The notes under the pieces are model-generated. The model was not told where the DNA came from. It worked only from the letters and a program-made list of their open reading frames with translations, and did not search any database. 56,117 nt of DNA from Nitrososphaerota archaeon (GTDB lineage: Archaea; Thermoproteota; Nitrososphaeria; Nitrososphaerales; Nitrosopumilaceae): the NCBI GenBank assembly GCA_028867675.1, contig JAGWGA010000008.1, positions 1-56,117 on the forward strand, read 5' to 3'. The translations under genes were made by a program, and so were the position numbers. This document shows positions 8,450-17,232 of the stretch, in pieces (within the stretch, counting starts at the first letter, position 1; each line of letters opens with the position of its first letter).

Positions 8450-8664
8450 GCCTCTACAATTATTTTATTTTGTACAAACGAAGTAAAAATCGTATTCTCA
8501 TGATCCGACACCTATTATTTGCTAGTTTTTAGTGTAAATTGTGATCATTTCGAGCTCAAAAAACCGTTTTCAAATAAAATTACTTGCCAACTTTCTTAGC
8601 GATCCTAGCTAACAAATCATTTAAGAGAAAGGTTTTTAATATTCGGAAAATTAGAACACACAAG

Positions 8665-9927
8665 TTGAATTCAAAGGCAATTTTTGCAATATTATCAGTT
8701 ACAATATTTGCGCTGGCTTTATCATCAGTATCTGCTTACGGTGAAACCTCTCCGGTAACAACTTCAAGTGCAGCTACAGTTAATGAACAAACCACTGTTA
8801 CACTATCAGGTGAACAATCATCTGATCCACACAATCAAAATGTTTCATATACTTGGCAACAAATGTCTGGTGAACCAGTAACATTGTCATCAACTACTGA
8901 TGTTGATGTCACCTTTACAACACCGGCAGTTCCAGCAGGTCAGACAAAAGACCTCAACTTTGCATTGACTGTAGTTAATCCTCAAGGACTTACAAGCATT
9001 ACATCATTTACACTTCATGTAATTCATAATAATCATCCTCCAGTAGTTACAACTGATCATGAATTGACTGTTATGGAGGGAAGTCCAGTTACTTTGATGG
9101 CAACGGCAACTGATCCAGATAATGATGCAATGACTTATGCATGGACTCAAGATGGCGGTTCTGCTGTTACTTTATCAAATCCTACTGAACTTACTACCAT
9201 GTTTACCGCACCATCTGCGGGCTCTGATGGTAATACAACTTTACACTTTACAATTACTGCAAATGATGGCAACGGTGGAACCGGCTCTGATTCTGTACTT
9301 GTTCATATCATCAGCGCATCTGCTTACAAGGTTGCTACACTAAGCTGTGGTCCTATAATTAGATCACATGAAGGTGGTAGTACAACACTCACAGAAGCAG
9401 TTGACAATCCATCTAATACTCCTCTTACATACCAATGGGACCAGATATCTGGTATCACAATTCCAATTTCATCATCAACTAATCCTGCACCAACCGTAAC
9501 ACTTCCTACTGGATCCGGTGGTAGTGTATTTGCTTTCGAATTAACACTTAGTCAAGGCGGCTCAATTGTAGGAAATTGTGAACAATATGTTTATGCTGCA
9601 TATCCTGAACCAGGAGCACCACCGGTTGCAGATGCAGGTCCATACCAAGTAGTCAATGCCGCAGACCAAGTGACACTTGACGGTACAAAGAGTACTGGTG
9701 GATACTTGAAGTTTAATTGGGTACAAATTGCAGGAGAACCAGTACAATTACTCTATTCCTATACTGCCAAACCCGTATTCACTGCACCAGATGTAGCACT
9801 TGGTTCATCTAAGGAACTGGTATTCACTAATACAGTTAGCAATGTATTTGGTAAAGATGCAGCAGTAGTACACATTACAGTGGTACATCCATCATTACCA
9901 CCAAACGCTGTAATCACACTAAAGTAA
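8665..9927 (+). CDS. Large exported protein with PKD/Ig-like repeats
   Basis: An exported beta-sandwich protein of 420 residues. The TTG at 8665 is chosen because it opens directly on a signal peptide (LNSKAIFAILSV to VSAYG) and lies 28 bases after a TATA-like TTTTTAATATT; a TTG at 8584 would add 27 residues. Four PKD-like or cadherin-like domains of about 90 residues follow, each with a YTWQQMSGEPV / YAWTQDGGSAV / YQWDQISG / FNWVQIAGEPV strand and an FTTPAV / FTAPS / FTAPDV turn. There is no C-terminal anchor. It is likely to be secreted or held in the S-layer and to mediate adhesion or envelope structure. Confidence 0.85.
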   Translation: MNSKAIFAILSVTIFALALSSVSAYGETSPVTTSSAATVNEQTTVTLSGEQSSDPHNQNVSYTWQQMSGEPVTLSSTTDVDVTFTTPAVPAGQTKDLNFALTVVNPQGLTSITSFTLHVIHNNHPPVVTTDHELTVMEGSPVTLMATATDPDNDAMTYAWTQDGGSAVTLSNPTELTTMFTAPSAGSDGNTTLHFTITANDGNGGTGSDSVLVHIISASAYKVATLSCGPIIRSHEGGSTTLTEAVDNPSNTPLTYQWDQISGITIPISSSTNPAPTVTLPTGSGGSVFAFELTLSQGGSIVGNCEQYVYAAYPEPGAPPVADAGPYQVVNAADQVTLDGTKSTGGYLKFNWVQIAGEPVQLLYSYTAKPVFTAPDVALGSSKELVFTNTVSNVFGKDAAVVHITVVHPSLPPNAVITLK

Positions 9928-9930
9928 TTC

Positions 9931-9949
9931 TGTAGAATTTTTTTCTACA
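9931..9949 (+). terminator. Hairpin after PKD protein gene
   Basis: TGTAGAA and TTCTACA form a perfect 7-bp stem around a five-T loop, beginning four bases after the stop codon at 9925-9927. The T tract inside the loop and the position suit a transcription terminator. Confidence 0.6.
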
Positions 9950-9984
9950 ATAAAATTTCTATTTTCTGATACCATTCTACATGA

Positions 9985-10526
9985 TTACTCAAAAAATATG
10001 GATTAGGCAAATTCCTCAATGAGAGAATATTTCCTGTAACTGGTGTTGCTCAGAATTTTAATCTAAACCCAAAGTCCACATCTGGTACACATGAGGTGGT
10101 AGTTTGTACTTTTCAGACTCTTGGAAACCAGAAGAATACTGACTTGCAAGTGGACATGCTAAAATCTATGAAGAGACTTGCCATGCCTAATGGAACCATT
10201 CTAGTTTCAGTATTTAATAAAAAATTATTCAAAGACTTTGGACTAAAGAAATTCTATGGAAGGGAAGTCAAGCGAACAGTAGGGGAAATAATGATTTCAA
10301 AACAAGACGAGGAAAATGCCATACTGAGAACATCCAAAGGTGTCTATTCAAAATGGTTCTCAAAAGATGATTTGGACGACCTATTCAAACGAGCAAAGAT
10401 CTCAAAATACAAAATAATGGATGAAAAGTCATTACGACCATTGGGGATTATGAAGAATGTCTAAAATCCGAAGAACAAATCAAAGATGTCTTTCCGCGTG
10501 CTATGGTGGGAATGGCTGAAGTCTAA
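9985..10526 (+). pseudogene. Remnant of a SAM-dependent methyltransferase
   Basis: The C-terminal half of a class I methyltransferase. The open frame from 9985 reads LLKKYGLGKF, then the segment GTHEVVVCTFQTLGNQ, which is the motif after the SAM-binding loop, and continues to a stop at 10462-10464. The N-terminal part with the glycine-rich SAM loop is missing; a stop precedes 9985. After the stop, another frame continues sensibly as DYEECLKSEEQIKDVF and PRAMVGMAEV, ending at 10524-10526. Adding one G in the GGGG run at 10443-10446 would join the two frames. So the gene shows both a 5' deletion and a one-base frameshift. Confidence 0.68.
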
Positions 10527-10570
10527 CTGTTCTATTATAAGATAGTTAATGCCTTTTATCTGGGCAAATT

Positions 10571-11128
10571 TTGAAATGGTTGTTGTCAGAAGATCTAATT
10601 TCAGCAATTCAGCAACTATTGATTCTTGGTAAAGGAGATCAGGGAAGACTTGAAAATCTTGTAGAAATATTACAAAAGGGGAAAAGTCTTCATGATTCTG
10701 ATATGCAATATCTAAAAATGATGATTCCACTATATCTTGGATCAAAAGAACAAGAATCTTATCAAAAAAACACTGAAAACGCAATAGAGCAATTACATAA
10801 TGAGATTAATCATCTAAGACAACAAATTGACAAAACTCAAAGAAGTGGATTTGAAAAGTATGTTGGAAGAAAAGCAGTATTGTTTTTTGTTACCGTCTTT
10901 GTAGGCTGGAATGCACTACAATCTTACATTCAAACTATGTTATCTGATATTATTCCAAGTAGTGTTATGCAGTATGTATTTCCTTTGAACCTGCTTGCAA
11001 ATTATCTTGATTATGGTCAGGTGGTTTGGTTTGGATTTTTACTACTGTTGATATCCTGGCCATTTATTGGTGCTATACATATTGCAAAATTCATTAAATC
11101 CAGAAAAATCTCAATAAATTCCAATTGA
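10571..11128 (+). CDS. Membrane protein with coiled coil
   Basis: A 185-residue protein, start TTG. Residues 1-70 are helical and probably cytoplasmic, 75-95 form a short coiled coil (ENAIEQLHNEINHLRQQIDK), and two membrane segments follow at about 103-122 and 152-175, with a basic tail. I do not recognise the family. Its end is 13 bases from the end of the convergent HD/acetyltransferase-like gene. Nothing suggests an enzyme. Confidence 0.7.
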   Translation: MKWLLSEDLISAIQQLLILGKGDQGRLENLVEILQKGKSLHDSDMQYLKMMIPLYLGSKEQESYQKNTENAIEQLHNEINHLRQQIDKTQRSGFEKYVGRKAVLFFVTVFVGWNALQSYIQTMLSDIIPSSVMQYVFPLNLLANYLDYGQVVWFGFLLLLISWPFIGAIHIAKFIKSRKISINSN

Positions 11129-11141
11129 ATGGTGTAATTGT

Positions 11142-12473
11142 CTACTGTAACACCGAGCGATAATAATCCCAGCGTTCTGGGTCAAACTGCCTTACAAATT
11201 CAATTTGTTCTCTTCTTTTAATTCGGCTTGATATCACATCCCGTAATGCAAAACTTGTAAGATATTTGTACCCCTTTGCTTGGGCTTGCATGTTAAATAA
11301 CAACCTCATCTCTCTTCCACCGCTCTGCCCCCAGTATCCCATTCTTATTGCAAGGGGTTCCATAAATGCCGTATTGTTCAATCCATGATTTTCATCTTTA
11401 ATCTCAGGTCGTAACTTGTATGATTCTAATGGGCCTCCTTTTGTAAATCCAATGACTGGTCCATTATCGCTTCCAAGTCGTAATGTGTTAAGTATTGTAT
11501 CCTTTTCCATGACTGATTCTACAAAATCATTTTTTTTGAATTGAAGTGGTTTTGGTAGTTGTTGATGAATTTCTGATAATGTTTCTATAAACTCTTTATC
11601 CTGTCGTCTTGATATTGGTTCTATTACTGCAAAAAATTTTGCATTATCATAAACAAGTGAGCCCTCAATCTGAATTTCTTGTTCGCGTAATTTCATAAAA
11701 GACAAAACATTATCCGTGAAATTTTTTCTCATATCTCGTGGCAGTGCTCGTAAAACTCTCTGATACATCTCTGCATCATTATTGAGAAGATCCTCAAAAT
11801 ATGCAACAGATCTTCTTACAATGTAATATGGATGCCATGCTAATGCGTGAGCATTTTTCTGTGCCATCTCCAACGCTTTTGGGAAATCGCCCAGAGTATA
11901 TCCTGCAATTCTATCTGTTACTGAAAGAAACCATCCCATCTTCTTGATATGTTCTTTCTTGGTTTCATCTTCTCTTACGGCTTCTATTTGTGCAATACAG
12001 TCTTCGATTTTCTTTTCTGTGTTTTCTTTGATATCGCCACTCCAAGGATATGTTGTTCTGTGAATCAACGCTGCAATCAAATTTTTGTCAATACCTGCAT
12101 CCTCTAGTAACGAATTTAGTTTTTCGTCTGTCATGACAAATTTAATTGCGTCTTCTTCGTGTGGCTTGTCTACTTTTTTATGAGGATCATAATCGTGAAA
12201 AAGGGCTGCAACAAAAAGATATGGAAAATCTTCAGGTTTTAGTATGCCATGCATGCTTTCCCACTGTGCAGCAAGCAAGGTGACATAGGTTACTTCTAAC
12301 TCATGAATGATATTATGATATCCATAATACTCGATTCCTAAACCCTTTGACTCGAAAAGATCTATTGTATAATCTAAAATCTTGGAGAAACATTCTCGTT
12401 TAAAACCATTAGTTAGCATAATTTTTTGAATTTCTTCACGTAATGCCACTGGGTCTTGGCTCTGTAGCAACAT
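11142..12473 (-). CDS. HD-domain phosphohydrolase fused to acetyltransferase-like domain
   Basis: A 443-residue protein; the start is the ATG at 12473, since the frame upstream overlaps the preceding gene. The N-terminal half has a full HD signature in the cyclic-nucleotide phosphodiesterase style: H in GYHNIIHELEV, HD in ALFHDYDPHKK, H in LIHRTTYPW and D in SVTDRIAGY. The last 170 residues look like a GNAT acetyltransferase: GPVIGFTKGGPLE, a strand with EPLAIRMGYWG, then a helix start (MQAQAKGYKYLTSFALRDV) as in the acetyl-CoA binding region, and a final RQFDPERWDYYRSVL. The HD part is sure; the GNAT part is an inference from pattern. A cyclic nucleotide is a possible substrate. Confidence 0.8.
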   Translation of the reverse strand: MLLQSQDPVALREEIQKIMLTNGFKRECFSKILDYTIDLFESKGLGIEYYGYHNIIHELEVTYVTLLAAQWESMHGILKPEDFPYLFVAALFHDYDPHKKVDKPHEEDAIKFVMTDEKLNSLLEDAGIDKNLIAALIHRTTYPWSGDIKENTEKKIEDCIAQIEAVREDETKKEHIKKMGWFLSVTDRIAGYTLGDFPKALEMAQKNAHALAWHPYYIVRRSVAYFEDLLNNDAEMYQRVLRALPRDMRKNFTDNVLSFMKLREQEIQIEGSLVYDNAKFFAVIEPISRRQDKEFIETLSEIHQQLPKPLQFKKNDFVESVMEKDTILNTLRLGSDNGPVIGFTKGGPLESYKLRPEIKDENHGLNNTAFMEPLAIRMGYWGQSGGREMRLLFNMQAQAKGYKYLTSFALRDVISSRIKRREQIEFVRQFDPERWDYYRSVLQ

Positions 12474-12529
12474 CAAGTTAATCGAGGAGCGTGGTTTTAA
12501 GTTCTTGCTCGGATTTTTATTAATGATGC

Positions 12530-13459
12530 TTACGACCCTCTCCTTTTTTGATAGACGGTAAATGAAACTAAAACTGCTATTACTATTATCGAAATTATGC
12601 TGACATTTGTATAATCTATAATCCAATTGGCCACAATGGTTTTTGGCGAGTCTGAAAAGACATTTACAGATTCTTGATTTCCACTCCCTATTACAGATCC
12701 TTGCCATCCTGTAAAGACATGACTGACCAGAATATCATCCCCTGGAATGACTGACAAATTTATTATGGTTCCAGAATCATACCATCCTGTACCAAGGGCT
12801 CGTCCGAAATTTGAAATTACTTTGATATAATACTGTGTTGTATATTTTAGATCAATTTTCTGTGTACTTGACATATGGATCACAGGGGATTTGTAATCTC
12901 CTGATTCTTGTCTTGAAATTATATTGATGTAAGAGATATCTGATGACCACCCACTAAGTTGTTGTCTGGTATCTTCCTGAGATGATTGTATCACATGAGG
13001 TGCAATGAATTGTACGTCGGAACCGGCATCAAACCAGTTATCATTTGTGGGAGATGGGGGTGAGAAATTTATCTTGTCAGTCCCCGATGTAATGATCTTG
13101 AGTTGAGGTTTTGCCAAAAATATTACTGCATGACTAGAATTTGTTTCAATTTCTAATGTGAAATTGCCACTAGATTCTCTTGGGATGCTGACAAACGAAT
13201 CCCCATCAATTGAATAAGACTGTAAATTGAATCTGGTAAAATTATCATCTGCCCAAGAATATTGCTGTGAGATAGTATACTTTTGATTACTCTGTGTGAT
13301 AATTTGATATGCGTTTGATGTGTCATTTGCATAACTTACTTTGATGCTAACCTTTGATTGACTGTCTTGATAGCTTGATGCTGGATGATTTCCAAAAAAT
13401 GCAATAGATAGCATGCCTAAACTCATGATTAAAAAGAATAAAGTATGATTTTTTACCAA
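12530..13459 (-). CDS. Exported, membrane-anchored protein with GWYDSG repeats
   Basis: A 309-residue protein starting at TTG, with a signal peptide (residues 1-30). Two related beta domains carry the motif NWFDAGSDVQFIAP (about residue 140) and GTGWYDSGTIINLSVIPG (about residue 225); such GWYDxG repeats recur in archaeal surface proteins. A membrane helix at about 285-303 is followed by a short basic end (YQKRRGS), so the protein is held in the cytoplasmic membrane facing outwards. The motif before the anchor is not PEFG. It is divergent from the PEFG protein gene at 13558. Confidence 0.8.
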   Translation of the reverse strand: MVKNHTLFFLIMSLGMLSIAFFGNHPASSYQDSQSKVSIKVSYANDTSNAYQIITQSNQKYTISQQYSWADDNFTRFNLQSYSIDGDSFVSIPRESSGNFTLEIETNSSHAVIFLAKPQLKIITSGTDKINFSPPSPTNDNWFDAGSDVQFIAPHVIQSSQEDTRQQLSGWSSDISYINIISRQESGDYKSPVIHMSSTQKIDLKYTTQYYIKVISNFGRALGTGWYDSGTIINLSVIPGDDILVSHVFTGWQGSVIGSGNQESVNVFSDSPKTIVANWIIDYTNVSIISIIVIAVLVSFTVYQKRRGS

Positions 13460-13557
13460 AGTGAATATGCCTGGTATTTTCTCAGAATGCCTCTATTTTC
13501 AATTTTCTAAAGCCAAAAATTGCTATTACTAGCAAAAGTCAAATACGACATAAAAAA

Positions 13558-14070
13558 ATGAAATCTATGCATTGGTTTTCATACGTACTGATGGCTACTA
13601 TGGTTTTTTCAATAGGTATAGCACCAGTTTTTGCACAAACCCAACAACAATTTGCTGTAAAGGATGTACAGAGTGGTAAATCGTACACTGTAAATTACAA
13701 CGTAAATGGCGCAACAGTGGATGATATCTCCATTAGTCCACAAGATACATCTCTTCTGGTGTCACTCAAGTCATCTGATGACGGTAATCTGACAATGACA
13801 ATGCCAAGGTCTCTGATTGATGCTAAAACAAGTACTGGAGACGATCAGTTCTTTGTTCTAGTTGATGGCGCTGATACTGACTTTACTGAAAATAAAACTG
13901 ATGCAGATAGAACTGTAACAATGTCAATTCCTGCAGGCACTCAGCAGGTTGAAGTGATTGGAACCCAAGTTGTTCCAGAGTTTGGCGGATTATCATTTGT
14001 AGTTCTTGTAATTGCAATAATCTCTATAGTTGTAATATCTTCAAAAACTAGACTGAAGTTTGGGCAATAA
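13558..14070 (+). CDS. PEFG-CTERM surface protein
   Basis: A 170-residue exported protein. Residues 1-26 are a signal peptide ending VFAQ. The mature part is a single beta-rich domain (the YTVNYNVNGATVDDISISPQ region) without known catalytic residues. It ends VVPEFGGLSFVVLV, a hydrophobic stretch and SSKTRLKFGQ: the classic PEFG-CTERM signal of Nitrososphaerota, removed or lipid-anchored by an archaeosortase. It probably sits on the surface or in the S-layer. The same organisation is seen in the proteins at 42639-43139 and, with PEFP, at 2187, 31738 and 37585. Confidence 0.87.
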   Translation: MKSMHWFSYVLMATMVFSIGIAPVFAQTQQQFAVKDVQSGKSYTVNYNVNGATVDDISISPQDTSLLVSLKSSDDGNLTMTMPRSLIDAKTSTGDDQFFVLVDGADTDFTENKTDADRTVTMSIPAGTQQVEVIGTQVVPEFGGLSFVVLVIAIISIVVISSKTRLKFGQ

Positions 14071-14112
14071 ACCCATCTTCATAATCTTATTCTTTTGTAA
14101 CGTATGTTTCAC

Positions 14113-14379
14113 TTAGCTAAATCCGGCACCGAACTGGTCGCCATTTTGAAGAGGATCTGCTGAATCCGAACCCTTGAGTTTCAAATATAAAAATGCCTCA
14201 TTTACAATCTGAGCTGCTGGTTCTTCGTTTAGGTGAAATTGTTTTTTTGCAAAATCATGATATTTTTTTAATTTGTTTTCATCTTGTTCATCTAAAGATA
14301 TCTTGTCTGCAAGGATCATGGATGCAATTTCTTCAATTTGAGAATCATGTTGAGAATCGCTCATAACACTTTTAGACAA
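14113..14379 (-). CDS. Small hypothetical acidic protein
   Basis: An 88-residue soluble, acidic, helical protein (LDEQDENKLKKYHDFAKKQFHLNE section) with a flexible glycine-rich end. It is not recognised. An ATG five codons into the frame (MSDSQHD) is an alternative start. It is the downstream partner of the acidic microprotein at 14418-14543, with a 38-base gap on the same strand. Confidence 0.6.
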   Translation of the reverse strand: MSKSVMSDSQHDSQIEEIASMILADKISLDEQDENKLKKYHDFAKKQFHLNEEPAAQIVNEAFLYLKLKGSDSADPLQNGDQFGAGFS

Positions 14380-14417
14380 TTTCTTGCTATTAAGTGATTG
14401 TTATATTTATAAAATCA

Positions 14418-14543
14418 TTATTTTTCTGAACTTGAATCTTCGTCAAACTCATCATCTAAAAATTCATCAAGTTCATCTTCATTATTTTCTGTTGACTCGT
14501 CTAGAAAATCTTCGTTATCCTTAGTTTTCTTCTTGTCGCTCAT
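14418..14543 (-). CDS. Very acidic 41-residue microprotein
   Basis: The frame runs from an ATG at 14543 to TAA followed at once by TGA. It begins MSDKKKTKDNEDFLDE and then is almost entirely Asp, Glu and Ser (about 18 of 41 residues are Asp or Glu). The composition is disordered and could bind a basic protein or metal ions. The frame is open and A+T bias does not explain so many GAN codons, but a 41-codon frame is weak evidence alone. Confidence 0.5.
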   Translation of the reverse strand: MSDKKKTKDNEDFLDESTENNEDELDEFLDDEFDEDSSSEK

Positions 14544-14613
14544 ATTGCAATCACTTTTTACTATTACTCTTTACTTATAACTTTTGAAAATGAATCTGTG
14601 ATTTGATTTAAAT

Positions 14614-15702
14614 CTAAATGGAACTGTTTTTACCGAAGTTTACGAGGGTTTTTTCTGCATCTTTTTCTCCATTTCTTATTAATTTTTTTACCGTCTCACT
14701 TGAGAAGTCTGCATCTTCAAATAAATAATGGGTTTCCTCTTTTCTCTCAACTCGTACCATCTCTTTAATGATCGCACCTCTCTCACATGCAAGTTTATGA
14801 TATTCTTGTTCTAATTCATCAAATCTTTTTTTGCCTTTTTCATCCAGAGCCGAGGTTTCTAAAATGTCATGCATCTTTTTTATCACTAGCAGATATCTTG
14901 AAATTATTTTTGACATTCTGACTGACTGGTCTGTTTTGTCTGTATGCATTATGTCTCTTGCTCTGTGCCAAGATTCTGACATGTTACGGGGAAGTTCCTC
15001 TTGAATACGTGGAAAAAGATTCACGATGATGACTTTTTTATCACAGATTGGGGATGCATCAATGACTTCTCTTAGAGGTGTATTACTCAAAAGTGTCCCA
15101 TCCCATAGGTATCTGTTGCCTACTTTTGTCCAAGAAATTCCATAAAAAGGATATCCTGCACTTGCAAGTACATGGTCTGATGTAAAGTTGTCATATTTAC
15201 TATCAAATGTGGATGGTTTTCCATTTTGAACATCAGTCGAAGTAACAATCAATCTTGGTCTTGATGCTTCTTTAAGCTTGGAATAATCTACAAATTTTTC
15301 CAAGGTTTTCTTTAAAGGTGAAATATCGTAAAGATATGGTGCATTATATGTAAAACCAAAAGATGGTCTTAACCAAAGAGGAAGAAATGCATTTGAATTT
15401 CCCCACATTGCAGAATAAATTGAAGATGATATCTCACGCATCTTCACTGGAAGAAATTGGGGTGTTGCAGTCTCTGCCAGGGTGAGCCAAAATTCTTCAA
15501 GGTCTTTTGCTGGCTCTCCGCTTTTACTTGCAGCAATAATTGATGAATTTATTCCTCCAATTGAAGTTCCAGCGACTACATCTAATTTTATTTTGAGTTT
15601 ATTGATGGCCTTGTAAACTCCACACTCGTATGCTCCAAGAGAGCCACCGCCTTGAAGGACAAGGACATTTTCTTCACAGTTTTTCTCTTTTTTAATAGAC
15701 AA
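14614..15702 (-). CDS. Patatin-like phospholipase
   Basis: A 362-residue lipid acyl hydrolase of the patatin family. The oxyanion loop is GGGSLGAYECGV (residues 18-29), the nucleophile is Ser47 in GTSIGG, and the catalytic Asp201 is in the DGTLL motif, making the Ser-Asp dyad complete. The C-terminal third (the LFPRIQEELP and WHRARDIM region) matches the extension that accompanies bacterial patatin-like proteins (DUF3734-type). It has no signal peptide, so it acts inside the cell on phospholipids or, speculatively, on PHA-granule esters. It lies upstream of the PHA island on the opposite strand to phaEC. Confidence 0.93.
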   Translation of the reverse strand: MSIKKEKNCEENVLVLQGGGSLGAYECGVYKAINKLKIKLDVVAGTSIGGINSSIIAASKSGEPAKDLEEFWLTLAETATPQFLPVKMREISSSIYSAMWGNSNAFLPLWLRPSFGFTYNAPYLYDISPLKKTLEKFVDYSKLKEASRPRLIVTSTDVQNGKPSTFDSKYDNFTSDHVLASAGYPFYGISWTKVGNRYLWDGTLLSNTPLREVIDASPICDKKVIIVNLFPRIQEELPRNMSESWHRARDIMHTDKTDQSVRMSKIISRYLLVIKKMHDILETSALDEKGKKRFDELEQEYHKLACERGAIIKEMVRVERKEETHYLFEDADFSSETVKKLIRNGEKDAEKTLVNFGKNSSI

Positions 15703-15889
15703 TGGTATTCTAATACATTTACCTCATCATAGGATTATGATGTTTTCGATTATTTTCATACATGGATAAAATGATGAATTTATTGTATACCTGTACTATC
15801 TATACTGTAGAAAGTATCTTTGCAAGCTCTGTTATGCTTAGATCTTGAGATTCTGTAGTGTCAAGACCATGATCTTTTTTATCCTCAAT

Positions 15890-16303
15890 TCAAACAGGTC
15901 TATCTTTTTTTTGATAATCTCTAATTTTGTGAAATCCGTTATGCGATGCTATGATTGCAAGTGATGCAATTACTGTTCCCGCAAAGTTTTTAATTATAAT
16001 ATTTGTGCTTGGTTCTGATGCAATTAATGATTTATGAAATACGAATGAATAGTTATCCAGTAACCAAAATGCAAGTGTGCCCCAGGCTAGTAATCCTGCA
16101 ATCAAGTATCCAAGTCTGATCTTTTTAATGACAAGTGAAATGGCAACTATTGTTATTATGTACCAAAGCACAGATCCTATCAACCAGAATGGCTGGTGAG
16201 TATCTTTGCGATTGTCTAACCAGTAATGGGTTATGCCAATAATCAACATTGCGACTAATGAAATCACGAGTAGTTTTTGATTAAAGATAAAACTAGTTTT
16301 CAA
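15890..16303 (-). CDS. Four-TM membrane protein, possibly truncated by TGA
   Basis: A 137-residue protein with four membrane segments (about 12-28, 40-58, 64-82 and 104-120), unrecognised. The coding frame does not end convincingly at its TGA (15890-15892). It stays open for 29 further codons to a TAG at 15800-15802, and the extra peptide (DKKDHGLDTTESQDLSITE, then LAKILSTV) has normal coding character as a cytosolic tail. The TGA may be a recent nonsense mutation, a sequencing error or a boundary with a non-ATG-started small gene. The start is the ATG at 16303, 14 bases from the stop of the CBS gene upstream, so the two form an operon. Confidence 0.7.
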   Translation of the reverse strand: MKTSFIFNQKLLVISLVAMLIIGITHYWLDNRKDTHQPFWLIGSVLWYIITIVAISLVIKKIRLGYLIAGLLAWGTLAFWLLDNYSFVFHKSLIASEPSTNIIIKNFAGTVIASLAIIASHNGFHKIRDYQKKDRPV

Positions 16304-16317
16304 GTCTGTTGTTTTAA

Positions 16318-17124
16318 TTACGATAATTTTTCAGAAGCAAATGTCATTATGATATCCCATGAACTGATGACTTTGCCATCTATCATGAGATACGGCGACT
16401 TCATATCTTGCATGATTTTACATGCGTCTGAAATTGTAATGTTATCTGATACTTTCTTGGCATGATCTAGGCTGAAAATGTCTGAATCTGTTCCTAAAAA
16501 ATCTCTTCCATCTCTTAGGCAATCAAATTCTCTAGTTAGTTTCTCTATGACTATTCTGTCATTTATGAAAGAAGCGGTTCCTTCTAAAACTAGTTTGCGG
16601 GTTTTGTTGTCAAACATACGTTGAACTATGTCTCTCACCTTGTCCTTTTTCTGAAATGTAACCATCTTTTTTGTAGGGATTGCAGAAATTTGGGTATTGA
16701 TTTTAAATGTGGATCCCACTCCGAGAATCTTTCTTGCAGAAATTGCAGAATAGCCATGATATTGATTTGGTAATATGGTAAACGCCCTTCTAGTCTGTGA
16801 CCATGTGTCTATCAACTCTGAAAATCTGTTATTTGGATTCATGATGACAATCTTACTCATTACCTCTCCAATCTTTGTATTGTCGAGAAATCCTGCAGTT
16901 TGATTTTTTAGGATGCCTTCTAAAACTTCGATTCCACCTACTATGCCAACTGGTTTATCATTACTTGTAACAACTAGGGAGTCTGTTAATGTTTCAAGAT
17001 GGTGAGGAAGAAGCAATGCCGCATCAGCTAGCGTATCTTCAACTCTGATACTTACTGCTGGGGTGGACAGTATTGAACCTGGTAAGATCTCTTCCAATGT
17101 TTTATCTTTCAAAAATGCATTCAA
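16318..17124 (-). CDS. CBS-domain protein
   Basis: A 268-residue soluble protein with four CBS-type units in two pairs. The first begins at about residue 12 (LPGSILSTPAVSIRVEDTLADAALLL), the second near 85 (KIGEVMSKIVIMNPNNRFSELID), and two more degenerate units follow near 145 and 215. CBS pairs bind adenine nucleotides such as AMP or ATP and regulate attached or partner proteins. No other domain is present, so it would act as a separate sensor, perhaps of the membrane protein encoded 14 bases downstream. The start ATG is preceded by an AT-rich stretch. Confidence 0.86.
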   Translation of the reverse strand: MNAFLKDKTLEEILPGSILSTPAVSIRVEDTLADAALLLPHHLETLTDSLVVTSNDKPVGIVGGIEVLEGILKNQTAGFLDNTKIGEVMSKIVIMNPNNRFSELIDTWSQTRRAFTILPNQYHGYSAISARKILGVGSTFKINTQISAIPTKKMVTFQKKDKVRDIVQRMFDNKTRKLVLEGTASFINDRIVIEKLTREFDCLRDGRDFLGTDSDIFSLDHAKKVSDNITISDACKIMQDMKSPYLMIDGKVISSWDIIMTFASEKLS

Positions 17125-17232
17125 ATGCGATACCTCTTTAGTAAAATGTTATTCCACATGTTAAAACATACAGGATTATCCTTATTTACATTGATTGTGA
17201 TTCCCACATCTGATTTTGTTATATGTGATAAA

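Noticed and set aside
12474-12707. N-terminal extension of the HD/acetyltransferase-like protein
   Set aside because: It overlaps the end of the surface-protein gene in another frame and looks non-coding; the ATG at 12473 is better.
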